The position numbers and the translations under genes were made by a program. The notes under the pieces are model-generated. The model saw only the letters and a list, made by a program, of their open reading frames with translations, was not told the DNA's origin and searched no databases. 64,000 nt of DNA from Pectobacterium peruviense (GTDB lineage Bacteria > Pseudomonadota > Gammaproteobacteria > Enterobacterales > Enterobacteriaceae), in assembly GCF_002847345.1 (NCBI RefSeq), contig NZ_LXFV01000006.1, positions 243,022 to 307,021 on the forward strand, in the 5' to 3' direction. This document shows, one piece after another, positions 1 to 8,819 of this stretch. How positions within the stretch are numbered: the first letter of the stretch is position 1; every line of letters begins with the position of its first letter.

Positions 1-1739
1 TCATTCACACAGCAGGAAGTGTGGATACGGCGACGCTGAAAACAATGAGTGCAGAGCAGATAGATAACGTTTTACAGTCTAAAGCCGTTTCCGCCTGGAA
101 TCTGCATCAGCTCACGCAGCATCACGATCTTGAGGCATTCATTCTCTATTCTTCTGCGGTCAGCATTCTTGCGCAAAAAGGACAGGGAAATTACGCCGCC
201 GCCAACGCCTTTTTGGATGCACTGGCGTACCATCGGCGACATCAGGGTCTTCCTGCGACCGCAATGGCCTGGGGTATGTGGGCCGAACGTTCGGAAATGG
301 GAGAACAGCTTGGTGACGACGATATACAGCATATTATCGCAACAGGCCAAATCCCACTTTCTCGCTCGCAAGGCCTGGCCTTCCTGGATACCGTTGTCGG
401 TGCACAAGTAGTGAACCATCCGCCGCTGCTGATACCTGCGCGTTTAAATCTGGAAGCGCTACGTGAGCAAGGCGATATCCCGCTATTGTCAGAGGTACTC
501 TCTGCTCGCACAGCATCCAGAGGTAGCATCGATGCACCGCCACAGATCGCAAACATGCCGGAAAAAGAGCAACTGCCTTATCTGCTTAACGTGCTCATTC
601 AATACGCGGGTGAGGTGCTGAGTCATCCCGATCCGAAGTCCATAAGAAGCGACGTGGAATTCATTACACTGGGATTCGACTCTCTTACCTCGGTGGAAAT
701 GGGAAGCCGATTATCACAAACATTTGGGGTTCGCATTCCCGCCACGGCAATTTTTGACCATTCGACGCCGCAAGCGCTGGCGCAATTCTTACTGAATATT
801 CTGACCGAGGAAACGCACGCTACCGCAGCAGAGGCACACATTGACATAAAAAAAGACGCCGACAGGTTCTACCACCTGCTACGGCAAGCTGTGCAACAAA
901 ACATGACGCAGGAAGGACTTAGCGTGCTGGCCGGCGCGGCGCGCCTACGCGAGCATTTCTCGCACCAACAGCACGAACAGCACGCGCCAGAGACAGTGTG
1001 GCTGCGTAACGATCGGGAAAAACCGCTGCTGGTTTGCCTTAACTCATTCATTCCCGCCACAGCAAATTTAACCTATCAGCGCTTAAGTTCAGCCTTGAGC
1101 GATCGGTACAGCATACTGACCGTACCGTTGCCGGGATATCATGGCGAGCCCTTGCCTGGCACAGACTACGCGGCGGCGGCGGCACTGGCAACGGCAATAG
1201 AGAGAGGCACATCAGGGCGCGATTTTACGCTGGTAGGCTTCTCAACTGGCGGGCTCGTCGCGCATGCCGCAGCTCACCAGTTGGAGGCTCGCGGCCGACA
1301 ACCTAAAGCTGTGGTATTAATCGACAGCTTTCCGCCATCAGCCATGAATGAAGCCACAATGGGCGATGTACTGCGCACATGGTTTGCAGCCAAAGGCGAA
1401 TTCTGGTCGGATGAGGACCCCTCAGTCATGGCGATGGCCTGGTATCTCGAATTATTCGGCAGGCAGTGGACACCCTCTCATTTGAAAACACCAACGCTGC
1501 TGCTTCAGGCCAAAGATTATCCAGCGTCCGCACAACCGGAACGTTGGGCGAATGAATGGCCAAATTTGGTGAAAAGCATCATCACGCCGGGGAGCCATTT
1601 TGAACTGCTGACAGAATATGTCGCTCATACGGCAAAAAACTTATCTGATTTACTTGGTGAAACAGAAAAAAAAACGATCCGAAAGAGGAGCTATTCCGCA
1701 AGAAAAAATCGAAAAACTGAATATATTAAAAATGAATAA
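1..1739 (+). CDS. modular polyketide synthase, C-terminal part (KR-ACP-TE), partial
   Basis: The gene enters from the left edge, open in frame from base 3, and ends at TAA 1737-1739. The visible order is the end of a ketoreductase domain (HTAGSVD, then YSSA and GQGNYAAANAF with the catalytic Ser and Tyr, residues ~1-145), an acyl carrier domain with LGFDSLTS holding the phosphopantetheine serine (~190-262), and a thioesterase with GFSTGG nucleophile motif (~330-545). A terminal TE means this module releases the finished chain. With a crotonyl-CoA reductase gene downstream, the closest known arrangement is the Cfa7-Cfa8 end of the coronafacic acid pathway of Pseudomonas syringae and Pectobacterium atrosepticum. 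That assignment is an inference; the domain calls are firm. The Lys/Arg-rich tail after the TE is short and unassigned. Confidence 0.9.
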   Translation, partial: IHTAGSVDTATLKTMSAEQIDNVLQSKAVSAWNLHQLTQHHDLEAFILYSSAVSILAQKGQGNYAAANAFLDALAYHRRHQGLPATAMAWGMWAERSEMGEQLGDDDIQHIIATGQIPLSRSQGLAFLDTVVGAQVVNHPPLLIPARLNLEALREQGDIPLLSEVLSARTASRGSIDAPPQIANMPEKEQLPYLLNVLIQYAGEVLSHPDPKSIRSDVEFITLGFDSLTSVEMGSRLSQTFGVRIPATAIFDHSTPQALAQFLLNILTEETHATAAEAHIDIKKDADRFYHLLRQAVQQNMTQEGLSVLAGAARLREHFSHQQHEQHAPETVWLRNDREKPLLVCLNSFIPATANLTYQRLSSALSDRYSILTVPLPGYHGEPLPGTDYAAAAALATAIERGTSGRDFTLVGFSTGGLVAHAAAHQLEARGRQPKAVVLIDSFPPSAMNEATMGDVLRTWFAAKGEFWSDEDPSVMAMAWYLELFGRQWTPSHLKTPTLLLQAKDYPASAQPERWANEWPNLVKSIITPGSHFELLTEYVAHTAKNLSDLLGETEKKTIRKRSYSARKNRKTEYIKNE

Positions 1740-1800
1740 TAAATATATTGGCGTGATAAAAAATCAGATATCGCGAGAATCTTGATGCAGGAGAATAGTT

Positions 1801-2232
1801 ATGACTGAAAATGACCTGACTTCTCTTTTCAATAACTCGGCTTTATTTAAAGCCTTGGGATTTAACATTATTGAAATAAAGGACGATGCGGTTGTTATGG
1901 AAATAAATGACGACAACCCCTGCCATCAGGGAGGCTTTGGTGTACTCACATCTCTCGGTATTAACGGTGCAGTGATCAGCGCAGCTCTGGAGTCAGCAAT
2001 AGGCCTATGTGGATTTAACGCTCTGGGTCGTGAACCCGCTGGCGTGGTTGAACTTTCTGTCAAAATTTTACGTGTGATACGTAAAAAACCATGTCGAGTC
2101 GAGGCGCGCATCGATAATAAAAACAATAATGTCGCTTTTATTTCTGCCACGCTAATCAGCGCAAGAGGTGGTATTTGCGCAACAGGAACCGGCATTGTAC
2201 TAAAGAGTAAAGCCACTGAGGCAACACTATGA
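1801..2232 (+). CDS. hotdog-fold (PaaI-like) thioesterase-family protein
   Basis: 143 residues, ATG 1801 preceded by GCAGGAG. The size, the central helix region after HQGGFGVLTSLG and the strand-rich C-terminal half (VVELSVKILR, VEARI, FISATLIS, GTGIVL) fit the PaaI/YbgC-type hotdog thioesterase superfamily. It lies 61 bp after the PKS stop and upstream of the crotonyl-CoA reductase on the same strand, so it probably belongs to the same operon and acts on an acyl-CoA or acyl-ACP intermediate. The Pectobacterium coronafacate locus is remembered to have an extra small gene beside cfa8, which this could match. The usual catalytic Asp/Glu of active thioesterases is not obvious, so a binding or dehydratase-like role cannot be excluded. 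Confidence 0.6.
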   Translation: MTENDLTSLFNNSALFKALGFNIIEIKDDAVVMEINDDNPCHQGGFGVLTSLGINGAVISAALESAIGLCGFNALGREPAGVVELSVKILRVIRKKPCRVEARIDNKNNNVAFISATLISARGGICATGTGIVLKSKATEATL

Positions 2233-2381
2233 AAATTACTAGTTAAAGCGTAGCAGAACGATTTTTATTTATACGTGTTAGTGGAACGCCAGTCATGGCG
2301 TTTCACGAATGAGTAATGCCACCAACGCGATCTGATATAAAGCAGATTGATAGATTTATTCGTTTCGACAAGGAGTTCAAC

Positions 2382-3629
2382 ATGACGACAAATTATTCTG
2401 TTCCTAAAGAGATGAAAGCTTATCTTATTCGCCCAGAGCGTTATGGCGATCCTATTACTGCAATTCAACAGGAAACCGTCAGCATTCCGAAATTATTACC
2501 TAATCAGGTTCTTATTAAAGTGATGGCGGCAGGACTGAATTATAATAATGTCTGGGCCGCATTAGGAAAACCCGTCGATGTTATCTCAGCGCGCCGTAAA
2601 AGAAATAAAGATGCTGAGCCGTTTCATATTGGTGGTTCAGAAGCGGCAGGTATTGTTTACTCTGTTGGTCATAATGTTAGTAACGTCAGCATCGGTGATG
2701 CCGTGGTGGTTTCCTGCTCGGTATATGACGCTACCTCGCTTGAATCACGCCTTTCTAACGATCCGATGTTTACCCGCAGTCAGGAAATCTATGGTTATGA
2801 AAGGAATTACGGATCATTTGCAGAATTTACAATCGTTGAAGACTATCAATGCTTTCCCAAACCTGACTTTCTGACCTGGGAAGAGAGCGCGACCCTGATG
2901 CTCAATGGACCCACAGCCTACAAACAACTCACTCACTGGGCACCAAATAACGTCAAACCAGGCGATGCCGTTCTCATATGGGGAGCAGCTGGAGGATTGG
3001 GTTCATTATCGGTACAAATTGTGAAAGCCCTCGGTGGGCTCCCCGTCGCGGTTGTGTCAAGTGAAGAGAAAGGAGAATATGTTCGCAAACTGGGGGCCGT
3101 AGGATATATCGTCAGGAAAAAATACTCACATTTCGGTCGACTTCCCGATGTGACTTCCGATGAACATACGTCATGGTCCAGAGCATTCGCCAATTTCAGA
3201 CGCGACTTCTTTAAGGCCTTAGGAAAAAAAGAACTGCCCAAACTGGTCATTGAGCACTCAGGACAAGATACTTTCCCTACATCACTACAAATCTGCGATC
3301 ACTCAGGTATGGTAGTCACAGTGGGGGGAACCTCGGGTTATAATTGTGACTTTGACGTGCGCCATTTATGGATGCATCAGAAAAGAATACAAGGTTCTCA
3401 CTATGCCAATATCCGTGAATGTAATGAGTTTCTTAATCTTGTTAATCAAAGAAAGATTATCCCCACCATGAACAAAGTCTTTCATTTTTATGAAATACCT
3501 TATGCGCACCAAGAGTTATTAAACGGAAGTATATTCGGCAATGCAGCGGTACTGGTCAATGCAACCGCTCCGAAACTCGGCTCAAGCGTTTCTCATGATG
3601 AGACACTCGCAACTGCAAACAGTCATTGA
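2382..3629 (+). CDS. crotonyl-CoA carboxylase/reductase-like dehydrogenase (Cfa8-like)
   Basis: 415 residues. ATG 2382 is chosen because AAGGAG precedes it; the longer frame back to 2316 has no such signal. This is a medium-chain dehydrogenase/reductase: the N-terminal GroES-like domain contains LIKVMAAGLNYNNVWAALG and IGGSEAAGIV, and the Rossmann domain contains LIWGAAGGLGSLSVQ followed by VVSSEEKGEYVRKLGAVGYI. Length and motifs match crotonyl-CoA carboxylase/reductase, which makes ethylmalonyl-CoA extender units. This enzyme supplies the butyrate-derived unit in coronafacic acid (Cfa8). It is the last gene of the plus-strand cluster and is followed by an AT-rich hairpin. Confidence 0.85.
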   Translation: MTTNYSVPKEMKAYLIRPERYGDPITAIQQETVSIPKLLPNQVLIKVMAAGLNYNNVWAALGKPVDVISARRKRNKDAEPFHIGGSEAAGIVYSVGHNVSNVSIGDAVVVSCSVYDATSLESRLSNDPMFTRSQEIYGYERNYGSFAEFTIVEDYQCFPKPDFLTWEESATLMLNGPTAYKQLTHWAPNNVKPGDAVLIWGAAGGLGSLSVQIVKALGGLPVAVVSSEEKGEYVRKLGAVGYIVRKKYSHFGRLPDVTSDEHTSWSRAFANFRRDFFKALGKKELPKLVIEHSGQDTFPTSLQICDHSGMVVTVGGTSGYNCDFDVRHLWMHQKRIQGSHYANIRECNEFLNLVNQRKIIPTMNKVFHFYEIPYAHQELLNGSIFGNAAVLVNATAPKLGSSVSHDETLATANSH

Positions 3630-3651
3630 ATGACTAATAACCTATCCCAAA

Positions 3652-3680
3652 AGAAATAATCATTAATAATGATTATTTCT
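3652..3680 (+). terminator. AT-rich hairpin after the polyketide cluster
   Basis: A perfect 13-bp inverted repeat (arms 3652-3664 and 3668-3680, loop AAT) starts 23 bp after the reductase stop. It has no U-run, so it may act as a weak terminator or an mRNA 3'-end stabiliser. Confidence 0.5.
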
Positions 3681-4240
3681 GAGGGGGGATATTGCGGACA
3701 GTAATTGGTAGCTCAGTGATAAACTCTGGGAAAAATCGCTGCTCTTATCCTGGAACACAAAAATCATCGCTTGCTGGGTACGCATTGTAAATGTGTTAAT
3801 AATCGTGCCGTAATGAACGCTATTTTCTTTATGCTCAGGACAGGCTAACAATGGAATGCGCTCAACGGCACTGGAATATGTTAATCAAGCTGTGCCGATC
3901 GTCGGTTTCAAGAGTAGTACAATGTAGGTTTTTTTAGCAATTCTAGCAGAACCGATTGCTGGCCTGCGAGCAGCTAAATGTTATCGACTAGTTGTGGTTG
4001 TCGATGGCTGAGTGCATGACAAAATCACCACCGACAGACTCAAGAAACAGAGCGACTTCCCACAGACCACGGGAAACAGTAAATAAATTGCGCAGAATAC
4101 GCACTTATACTGAAATTTTCACTTAAGATAATGAAGCGATTGTCTATTTGAAATAGTATGGGCGATAAATAGTGAAAATATATTCTGGGAAACTTAAATA
4201 AAAAGCAATAATATAATTGCATCAGTTACAAAAATATAAA
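3681..4240. other. 560-bp stretch without an intact gene
   Basis: No open frame here has a ribosome-binding site and protein-like composition. Short readable fragments around 3853-4080 look like decayed coding sequence, possibly a mobile-element remnant, but none could be assigned. It separates the plus-strand polyketide genes from the terminator of the minus-strand accessory operon. Confidence 0.4.
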
Positions 4241-4270
4241 CAGAAGGCTCCCCGAGAGGAGAGCCTTCTG
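4241..4270 (-). terminator. rho-independent terminator of the accessory operon
   Basis: Read on the minus strand, a 10-bp stem (CAGAAGGCTC / GAGCCTTCTG, extended by CC/GG) is followed by TTTATATTTTT. It begins four bases past the stop codon of the last operon gene. Confidence 0.85.
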
Positions 4271-4273
4271 TTG

Positions 4274-5194
4274 TTAAGCCGCCAGTTTATTTAACGATGA
4301 TATAGACAGACTGGCAGTGTTCACCAACGATACAACGTGTTCTAACTCCTCCCTAATCCACCCAATTGCATCGACCATAACCTCATAATAATCCGATGTA
4401 TTCGGGCGTTCAGGATCATTGACTTCCGTATCACCCGTAAAACTCTTCATTACAGCACCATTGCGATAATGAATATCGGCGCGGAAGGTCACTGGTACAT
4501 AAATTCCTGCAGCTATAGCATCAACATGCTGGGTCAAAAAATCATCCTCAAACTCCATGATATCTATCTCGTCAATGGGTTGCGGAGCCATATACAGACG
4601 TATATCTCCTGTATTGCCACACCAGCGGCGTATCCGTCGCGCCTCAAACGTGCAGTTGCTGACAAACTGCGTCAGCGTTTCAGCACATTGATGGGAGACA
4701 TCCCGTAATGACCGTTCCAGGTGATCCATAAAGCGGAACCAATAACGTTCACTCTGCCGAAACTGTGCCAAAGTAACGTATTCATCTGGCACACTATCAC
4801 CCTGCCCTGAAGCTTCACGAAACACCGCTTCATCCAGTTCGTAGAGTGGCATGATGTCAGTGCGCAGTAACTGGTCGGTACGACCGCTGATTTGCGAGTG
4901 AACACGAGGAAGATACATGTGTCCATGCTCTAACTCGTTAGCCAACCAGTTGGTTGCGTTTATCCACAACGTCAGGACTTTCCGGCTGCGCTCACGTTTA
5001 GCATCGTCTGTATCAAGCCGTTCCAGCATGGTTTCCATTACGGCCGTCAGTTGTTCATTTTCAAACAACATTTGAGTGTTAACGTAGGTATGACCGACAT
5101 TTTCATCCAACTGCCAGCATATTTCGTCATAATCCGGTGCATAGCCTAATTCCCGCTGATACGCCTGCTGAATGTATTCATGAATAATGCACAT
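4274..5194 (-). CDS. ICE accessory protein, paralogue of the 5273-6166 gene
   Basis: 306 residues, last gene of the minus-strand accessory operon, ATG 5194 with an AGGAG site 7-8 bases away. No catalytic motif or membrane segment is recognised; it is acidic and mostly helical. It aligns end to end with the 297-residue product of the gene just upstream: LTLWINATNWLA versus LTLWILGLDALA, LPRVHSQISGRTDQLL versus LPRTSPESSGRVDCLL, and HYRNGAVMKSF versus HYHNGAIIGRF. The two therefore arose by tandem duplication. It carries its own structured leader (5201-5250). Function unknown; large ICEs of this family often carry such genes. Confidence 0.8.
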   Translation of the reverse strand: MCIIHEYIQQAYQRELGYAPDYDEICWQLDENVGHTYVNTQMLFENEQLTAVMETMLERLDTDDAKRERSRKVLTLWINATNWLANELEHGHMYLPRVHSQISGRTDQLLRTDIMPLYELDEAVFREASGQGDSVPDEYVTLAQFRQSERYWFRFMDHLERSLRDVSHQCAETLTQFVSNCTFEARRIRRWCGNTGDIRLYMAPQPIDEIDIMEFEDDFLTQHVDAIAAGIYVPVTFRADIHYRNGAVMKSFTGDTEVNDPERPNTSDYYEVMVDAIGWIREELEHVVSLVNTASLSISSLNKLAA

Positions 5195-5200
5195 GGTGTA

Positions 5201-5250
5201 CTCCTGTCAAAATAGTGATGGCAGGAGGCCCGAAAGGGCGTTCCCCTGCC
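5201..5250 (-). promoter_or_regulatory. two-state leader of the 4274-5194 gene
   Basis: Minus-strand RNA order: arm 1 GGCAGG (5245-5250), inner stem GCCC/GGGC (5228-5239), arm 2 CCTGCC (5220-5225), then arm 3 CAGGAG (5201-5206), which is the Shine-Dalgarno site. Bases 5222-5227 are complementary to arm 3, so arm 2 can pair with arm 1 or hide the ribosome site, but not both. Pairings were read by eye. Confidence 0.6.
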
Positions 5251-5272
5251 GGATAAAAAGTTAAGTAATCAA

Positions 5273-6166
5273 TCAGGCAACCAGACGTAATGCTGGCGCC
5301 GGTGAGTGGTTATCAAGTTGCAGACGTCGGCGTTCGTCACGCAGCCAGGCTATCGCCTGCCGCACAACCTCACCGTAATCTGTCGCAGTCAGTTGATTCA
5401 CATTCGCGACATCTTTCTGAACGGAAAAGCGTCCAATGATGGCGCCATTGTGGTAGTGGATCCGGCTCTCCAACGCAACGGGGTGTATCTCGCGGCGGCA
5501 AACCCGTTTGACGAACTCAACAGTATCTGTCGCACTCACGCTATCTGGATTAACCGCCCCCAGATTCACCGTGATAAACCCAAAATCCGTATCAAAACGC
5601 CGGACAACCCGTTCATCAACGTCACAATGCCGTTGCAATGCGGCCAACTTCGCCACACAGTGCTCTCCCGTCTGTGCCAGGGCACGACTCAGCCACGCTT
5701 CAAACCGTGACCAGTGCTGCATCGTTTGCGCCAGCTGCGCACGAGGGATGATGTCATCAGTATGTCGATCGCCCTGAGCCGTCAGCCGGATAAAATCAGC
5801 ATCCGACAAATCCAGTAATGCCGACGGATCACCTGGTAATAAACAGTCAACCCGACCGCTACTCTCCGGAGACGTCCTCGGCAACAATCGTGTATTACCG
5901 CTTGCTGTGGCCAACGCATCCAGCCCCAAAATCCACAGGGTCAAGATGCGCTCACTCAGTTGACAACGCGCCCGTAGCTGGCGATTGCCTGGAATGTTAT
6001 CGAGCATAAATTGCATGACCGGTAACAACCGCTGGCTATGAAACACAATGTCGGTATTCAGGTAGTCCTGCAGATCGTTACTGATATCGATTTGCCACTC
6101 ATCCTGATGGAGAAAGAGATTCATCCCCTTCAGGTATGTCTGTTTAATAAACTGATCTGTCAGCAT
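5273..6166 (-). CDS. ICE accessory protein, paralogue of the 4274-5194 gene
   Basis: 297 residues, ATG 6166 with AAGGAG 4 bases upstream. It has the same overall pattern as its neighbour 4274-5194: an early region around LTLWILGLDALA, the SSGRVDCLLPGD segment near residue 115, a helical middle, and a C-terminal HYHNGAIIGRF followed by TATDYGEVVRQAIAWLRDE. No known enzyme motif or signal peptide is visible. The two genes are separated by 78 bp that hold the leader of the downstream one. Function unknown. Confidence 0.8.
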   Translation of the reverse strand: MLTDQFIKQTYLKGMNLFLHQDEWQIDISNDLQDYLNTDIVFHSQRLLPVMQFMLDNIPGNRQLRARCQLSERILTLWILGLDALATASGNTRLLPRTSPESSGRVDCLLPGDPSALLDLSDADFIRLTAQGDRHTDDIIPRAQLAQTMQHWSRFEAWLSRALAQTGEHCVAKLAALQRHCDVDERVVRRFDTDFGFITVNLGAVNPDSVSATDTVEFVKRVCRREIHPVALESRIHYHNGAIIGRFSVQKDVANVNQLTATDYGEVVRQAIAWLRDERRRLQLDNHSPAPALRLVA

Positions 6167-6218
6167 GATGCTCCTTACAAATAAAGTAAGGGCGCTTCCC
6201 TTTCCGGGAGAAACGCCC
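6167..6218 (-). promoter_or_regulatory. two-state leader of the 5273-6166 gene
   Basis: Arm 1 GGGCG (6214-6218 on the minus strand) pairs with CGCCC (6190-6194) around an inner TCCC/GGGA stem. CCTTAC (6186-6191) pairs with GTAAGG (6173-6178), which contains the Shine-Dalgarno bases. The two helices share bases 6190-6191. Confidence 0.55.
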
Positions 6219-6239
6219 GGTTGGGGTTAAATTGTGGTA

Positions 6240-8201
6240 TCAGGCGATTTTCTGTTGAGCTTTTCGCTCCTGTTCACGAGCCCATTTACGTTCCCAGCCA
6301 AACATCATCCAGAACGGGGTTCTCCATGTTTGACGGAACGCCATGCTTAAGCTGTTCCCGACAATCACCATCGCAGGTATGCCACATAACGTCAGTTGCA
6401 CATACGCCATCATTGCCGCAACGGGATCGATATCGACACAAACGGCCATCATCTGTTTCTGTGGATTAAATCCCGCTTCAAGCATGGCTTGTGCCATCGC
6501 CACAACCAGGCCACCGGCTCCGCACGCAGGGTCTGAGACAGTAATGAAATCCCGTTCCCCACTGGTTAGCGCAGGCAGACCATCAGCCAGTTGCATTTTC
6601 GCCATCATGTAGCCAACAGAATACGGCGTGAAATACTGACCTCGTTGATGATCGCCAAGCTCGAGTTCCATGAACACAGAGCCAAGAAAATCTGAGGCAC
6701 TGAATTCCATTCCCTCAACTAGCGTGTTGAACAGTAACGGTAAACGGTTCTGATCGGCTTTCTTGTAACGTTTTATTCGCCGCATGTAATCATCTTCGAT
6801 TTCCTGCACAAAATGGCACCGGTTATGTAACGCCGCTGCCGACATGTGAATAAAATCGCTGAATACCGTCCAACGGTTCTCATACGGTGCAATTTCCTGA
6901 AACTGGCGGATAAACGTTGCCCGGTGTGGATTGGGACGCCCCTGGTTTCTTACCCAAGGGAGCGCGGCGAGATTTCCCGGATCATCCGGGTCATCTCCTT
7001 CTTCCTCATCGTTGGCTGCAACCTCATCGACCGATTCGGCAGACGGTGGCGGCAGCAACAAAGTGCCAAGCTCCGGAGCCTCCAGAACGACGTCGCTATC
7101 ATCGATGTCGCTGGCGACACGATGAACAGCCAGACTTCCGGGATTCAGTGAGAAACGCGCGAATGCATCAGCAACGCTATTCAACTCTGGTGTGAACAAT
7201 TCCGTCTGCATATCACACCGTGGCCAGTCGTAGATTCGGGCCAGCGCATTTACCGCATTGCCCGGTGAAATGTCGTAGCGCAAGTGCTGATGCACCACGC
7301 TGTCACACACTAACGTCGTGTCATCCAGTTGCTGGCCATAGTGAGTGGTTAACAGATGTGCTGCCAGTCTCTGCCAATGCTGAACATCATCGAATGGCAA
7401 TGTGGTCAACCGCTGTTTTTCCAGCCAGTCAACCGCCTTGCCTGCTTCAGAAGCAGATTTAAACAGTATCCACGGGTCTGAACCCAACTCACCATTCCAC
7501 ATCGGCGTACCAGCAAGAGGTATCCCTGCCAGTGCGGCAAGAAATGCACGCCCCACATCAGCAACAAGACTCTCTTGCAGGTATTCATCCAGTTCTGGAA
7601 CATCACTACCCGTAAAACAACGGCGCCCCAGTCGAGTTGGATGTCCCGTAGCACTGACGAGCAACGCCGTCAGGCTATCCAGATTACCCTGATCGCTATC
7701 AGGTAATTCGATACGGTCACTTTCAGAGAGATAAACCGCCGGACGTTGTCCTCGATACAGTACCGGGACCTGAGATGCGCGTTGCCATTTCTCTATCCGT
7801 TCCATACCTGGGACCGGTGTCGGAGGCCATGGCCACCCTGCTCGCAGCTCCGTTGGTAACCCGTCACACTGCTCGATATTGATAACCCGAAACAGCGAAA
7901 GTGACGGCTTGTACCTGACGATAGTTGTCGGACGCTGTCCCGGCGTTATCCTGCCGCCCAGAGAACGCAGGTCATCGCCGGTCAGCCAACGGTTTGATAT
8001 CAAACCGTTTTGTAACGTTGATTGCCAGAGCAATAAAACGTTAATACCAGTGAATAACTGTCCGCTTAATGCGTGAACGGGTATGCCGTGACGAATGATG
8101 CTTTGTTGCCACGGCACCGTACCGACGTTGATACTCTGCATCAGTCGTTCGGTTAACAACCGGCAAATATCACCGGCATCCGTCAATGTGAAAGTTTTCA
8201 T
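6240..8201 (-). CDS. ArdC-like N-terminus fused to an N-6 adenine methylase-like domain
   Basis: 653 residues from ATG 8201 (GGAG 7 bases upstream), preferred over more upstream in-frame codons that lie inside the leader hairpin. Residues ~1-120 resemble the ssDNA-binding ArdC/DUF1738 domain (LMQSINVGTVPWQ, the GINVLLLW region). The C-terminal ~180 residues resemble a type I HsdM-type methylase: GQYFTPYSVGYMMAKM, then motif I as DPACGAGGLVVAMAQAM and a VCVDIDPVAAMMA acidic strand. The expected motif IV (NPPY) is absent; the chain instead runs GNSLSMAFRQTWRTPFW to its end. It may bind SAM or DNA without methylating. An anti-restriction or regulatory role is an inference. Confidence 0.75.
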   Translation of the reverse strand: MKTFTLTDAGDICRLLTERLMQSINVGTVPWQQSIIRHGIPVHALSGQLFTGINVLLLWQSTLQNGLISNRWLTGDDLRSLGGRITPGQRPTTIVRYKPSLSLFRVINIEQCDGLPTELRAGWPWPPTPVPGMERIEKWQRASQVPVLYRGQRPAVYLSESDRIELPDSDQGNLDSLTALLVSATGHPTRLGRRCFTGSDVPELDEYLQESLVADVGRAFLAALAGIPLAGTPMWNGELGSDPWILFKSASEAGKAVDWLEKQRLTTLPFDDVQHWQRLAAHLLTTHYGQQLDDTTLVCDSVVHQHLRYDISPGNAVNALARIYDWPRCDMQTELFTPELNSVADAFARFSLNPGSLAVHRVASDIDDSDVVLEAPELGTLLLPPPSAESVDEVAANDEEEGDDPDDPGNLAALPWVRNQGRPNPHRATFIRQFQEIAPYENRWTVFSDFIHMSAAALHNRCHFVQEIEDDYMRRIKRYKKADQNRLPLLFNTLVEGMEFSASDFLGSVFMELELGDHQRGQYFTPYSVGYMMAKMQLADGLPALTSGERDFITVSDPACGAGGLVVAMAQAMLEAGFNPQKQMMAVCVDIDPVAAMMAYVQLTLCGIPAMVIVGNSLSMAFRQTWRTPFWMMFGWERKWAREQERKAQQKIA

Positions 8202-8251
8202 AATGGTCTCCATCAAACGGGACCATCCCCTGAGGGATGGCTCCCTCAGGG
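8202..8251 (-). promoter_or_regulatory. two-state leader of the ArdC/methylase-like gene
   Basis: A perfect 10-bp hairpin joins 8242-8251 to 8228-8237. Further down, ATGGTC (8221-8226 on the minus strand) can pair with GACCAT inside 8202-8211, which also holds the GGAG ribosome site. Alternatively the same segment pairs upward with GGGAGCCATCC (8235-8245). Confidence 0.6.
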
Positions 8252-8263
8252 AAAAATCAAAAA

Positions 8264-8749
8264 TCAGAGTACAGTGGTGAACAGTTGCAGGATCGCGTGA
8301 CCCGCAATAACCGCCTGATGGCACAACTGCACAAACTGCTCGTGATGAAGATAGGCCCAGATGACAGAGGATGTAATTATCCCCGTTGCTGACATGGCCA
8401 TCAGGAACTGGTTACGCCGGCGGCGAAACAGCGCCTCTTTATCTGCGACTTGCGTATGCAAAAATAGCCCCAACGTCTGAAGCTCTGCAAAACGGCCGAA
8501 CTCTTCACGCCGCAGCGCTTCACAGGCCGCATCAAAACGCTCCAGCTCCGTCGGATGTTGATCCTCAAGAAATCGGCGATAACCACCGTCACGTATCGTG
8601 TTGTAATGACGGTCAAACTCAGCCTGTAACCAGCTATAAAAATGACTGCGCGTGCGCTCAATGACACCTGGCTCTCGCGTCAGCGACTTCATTGCTCCCT
8701 GTGTCGCCTGGGCCGACTCGTGGTGTTCATTAGTGGTTAGTAAACTCAT
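8264..8749 (-). CDS. hypothetical membrane-anchored ICE protein
   Basis: 161 residues, ATG 8749 with GGAG. The first ~110 residues are charged and helical, rich in Arg and Glu (FRRRRNQF at ~108-115). A hydrophobic stretch (FLMAMSATGIITSSVIWAYL) and a second one near the C-terminus (AVIAGHAILQLFTTVL) suggest two membrane helices with a cytoplasmic N-terminal domain. No family is recognised. It is part of the accessory operon and has its own leader. Confidence 0.75.
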   Translation of the reverse strand: MSLLTTNEHHESAQATQGAMKSLTREPGVIERTRSHFYSWLQAEFDRHYNTIRDGGYRRFLEDQHPTELERFDAACEALRREEFGRFAELQTLGLFLHTQVADKEALFRRRRNQFLMAMSATGIITSSVIWAYLHHEQFVQLCHQAVIAGHAILQLFTTVL

Positions 8750-8753
8750 GGTA

Positions 8754-8803
8754 TGGACTCCGAAAAAAAGACGAGTCCACCCCTGCGGGTGTCCCCGTCA
8801 GGG
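8754..8803 (-). promoter_or_regulatory. two-state leader of the 8264-8749 gene
   Basis: An upstream nested hairpin is formed by CCCTG/CAGGG (8799-8803 with 8781-8785) and an inner CGGG/CCCG. It is followed by TGGACTC/GAGTCCA (8773-8779 with 8754-8760), whose second arm continues into the CGGAG ribosome site. Overlap between the two states is weaker here than in the other leaders. Confidence 0.5.
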
Positions 8804-8819
8804 TTAATAAGATGCTGTG

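Noticed and set aside
3853..4080. Transposase remnant between the polyketide genes and the operon terminator
   Set aside because: Short protein-like fragments can be read, but none could be matched to a transposase family with confidence.
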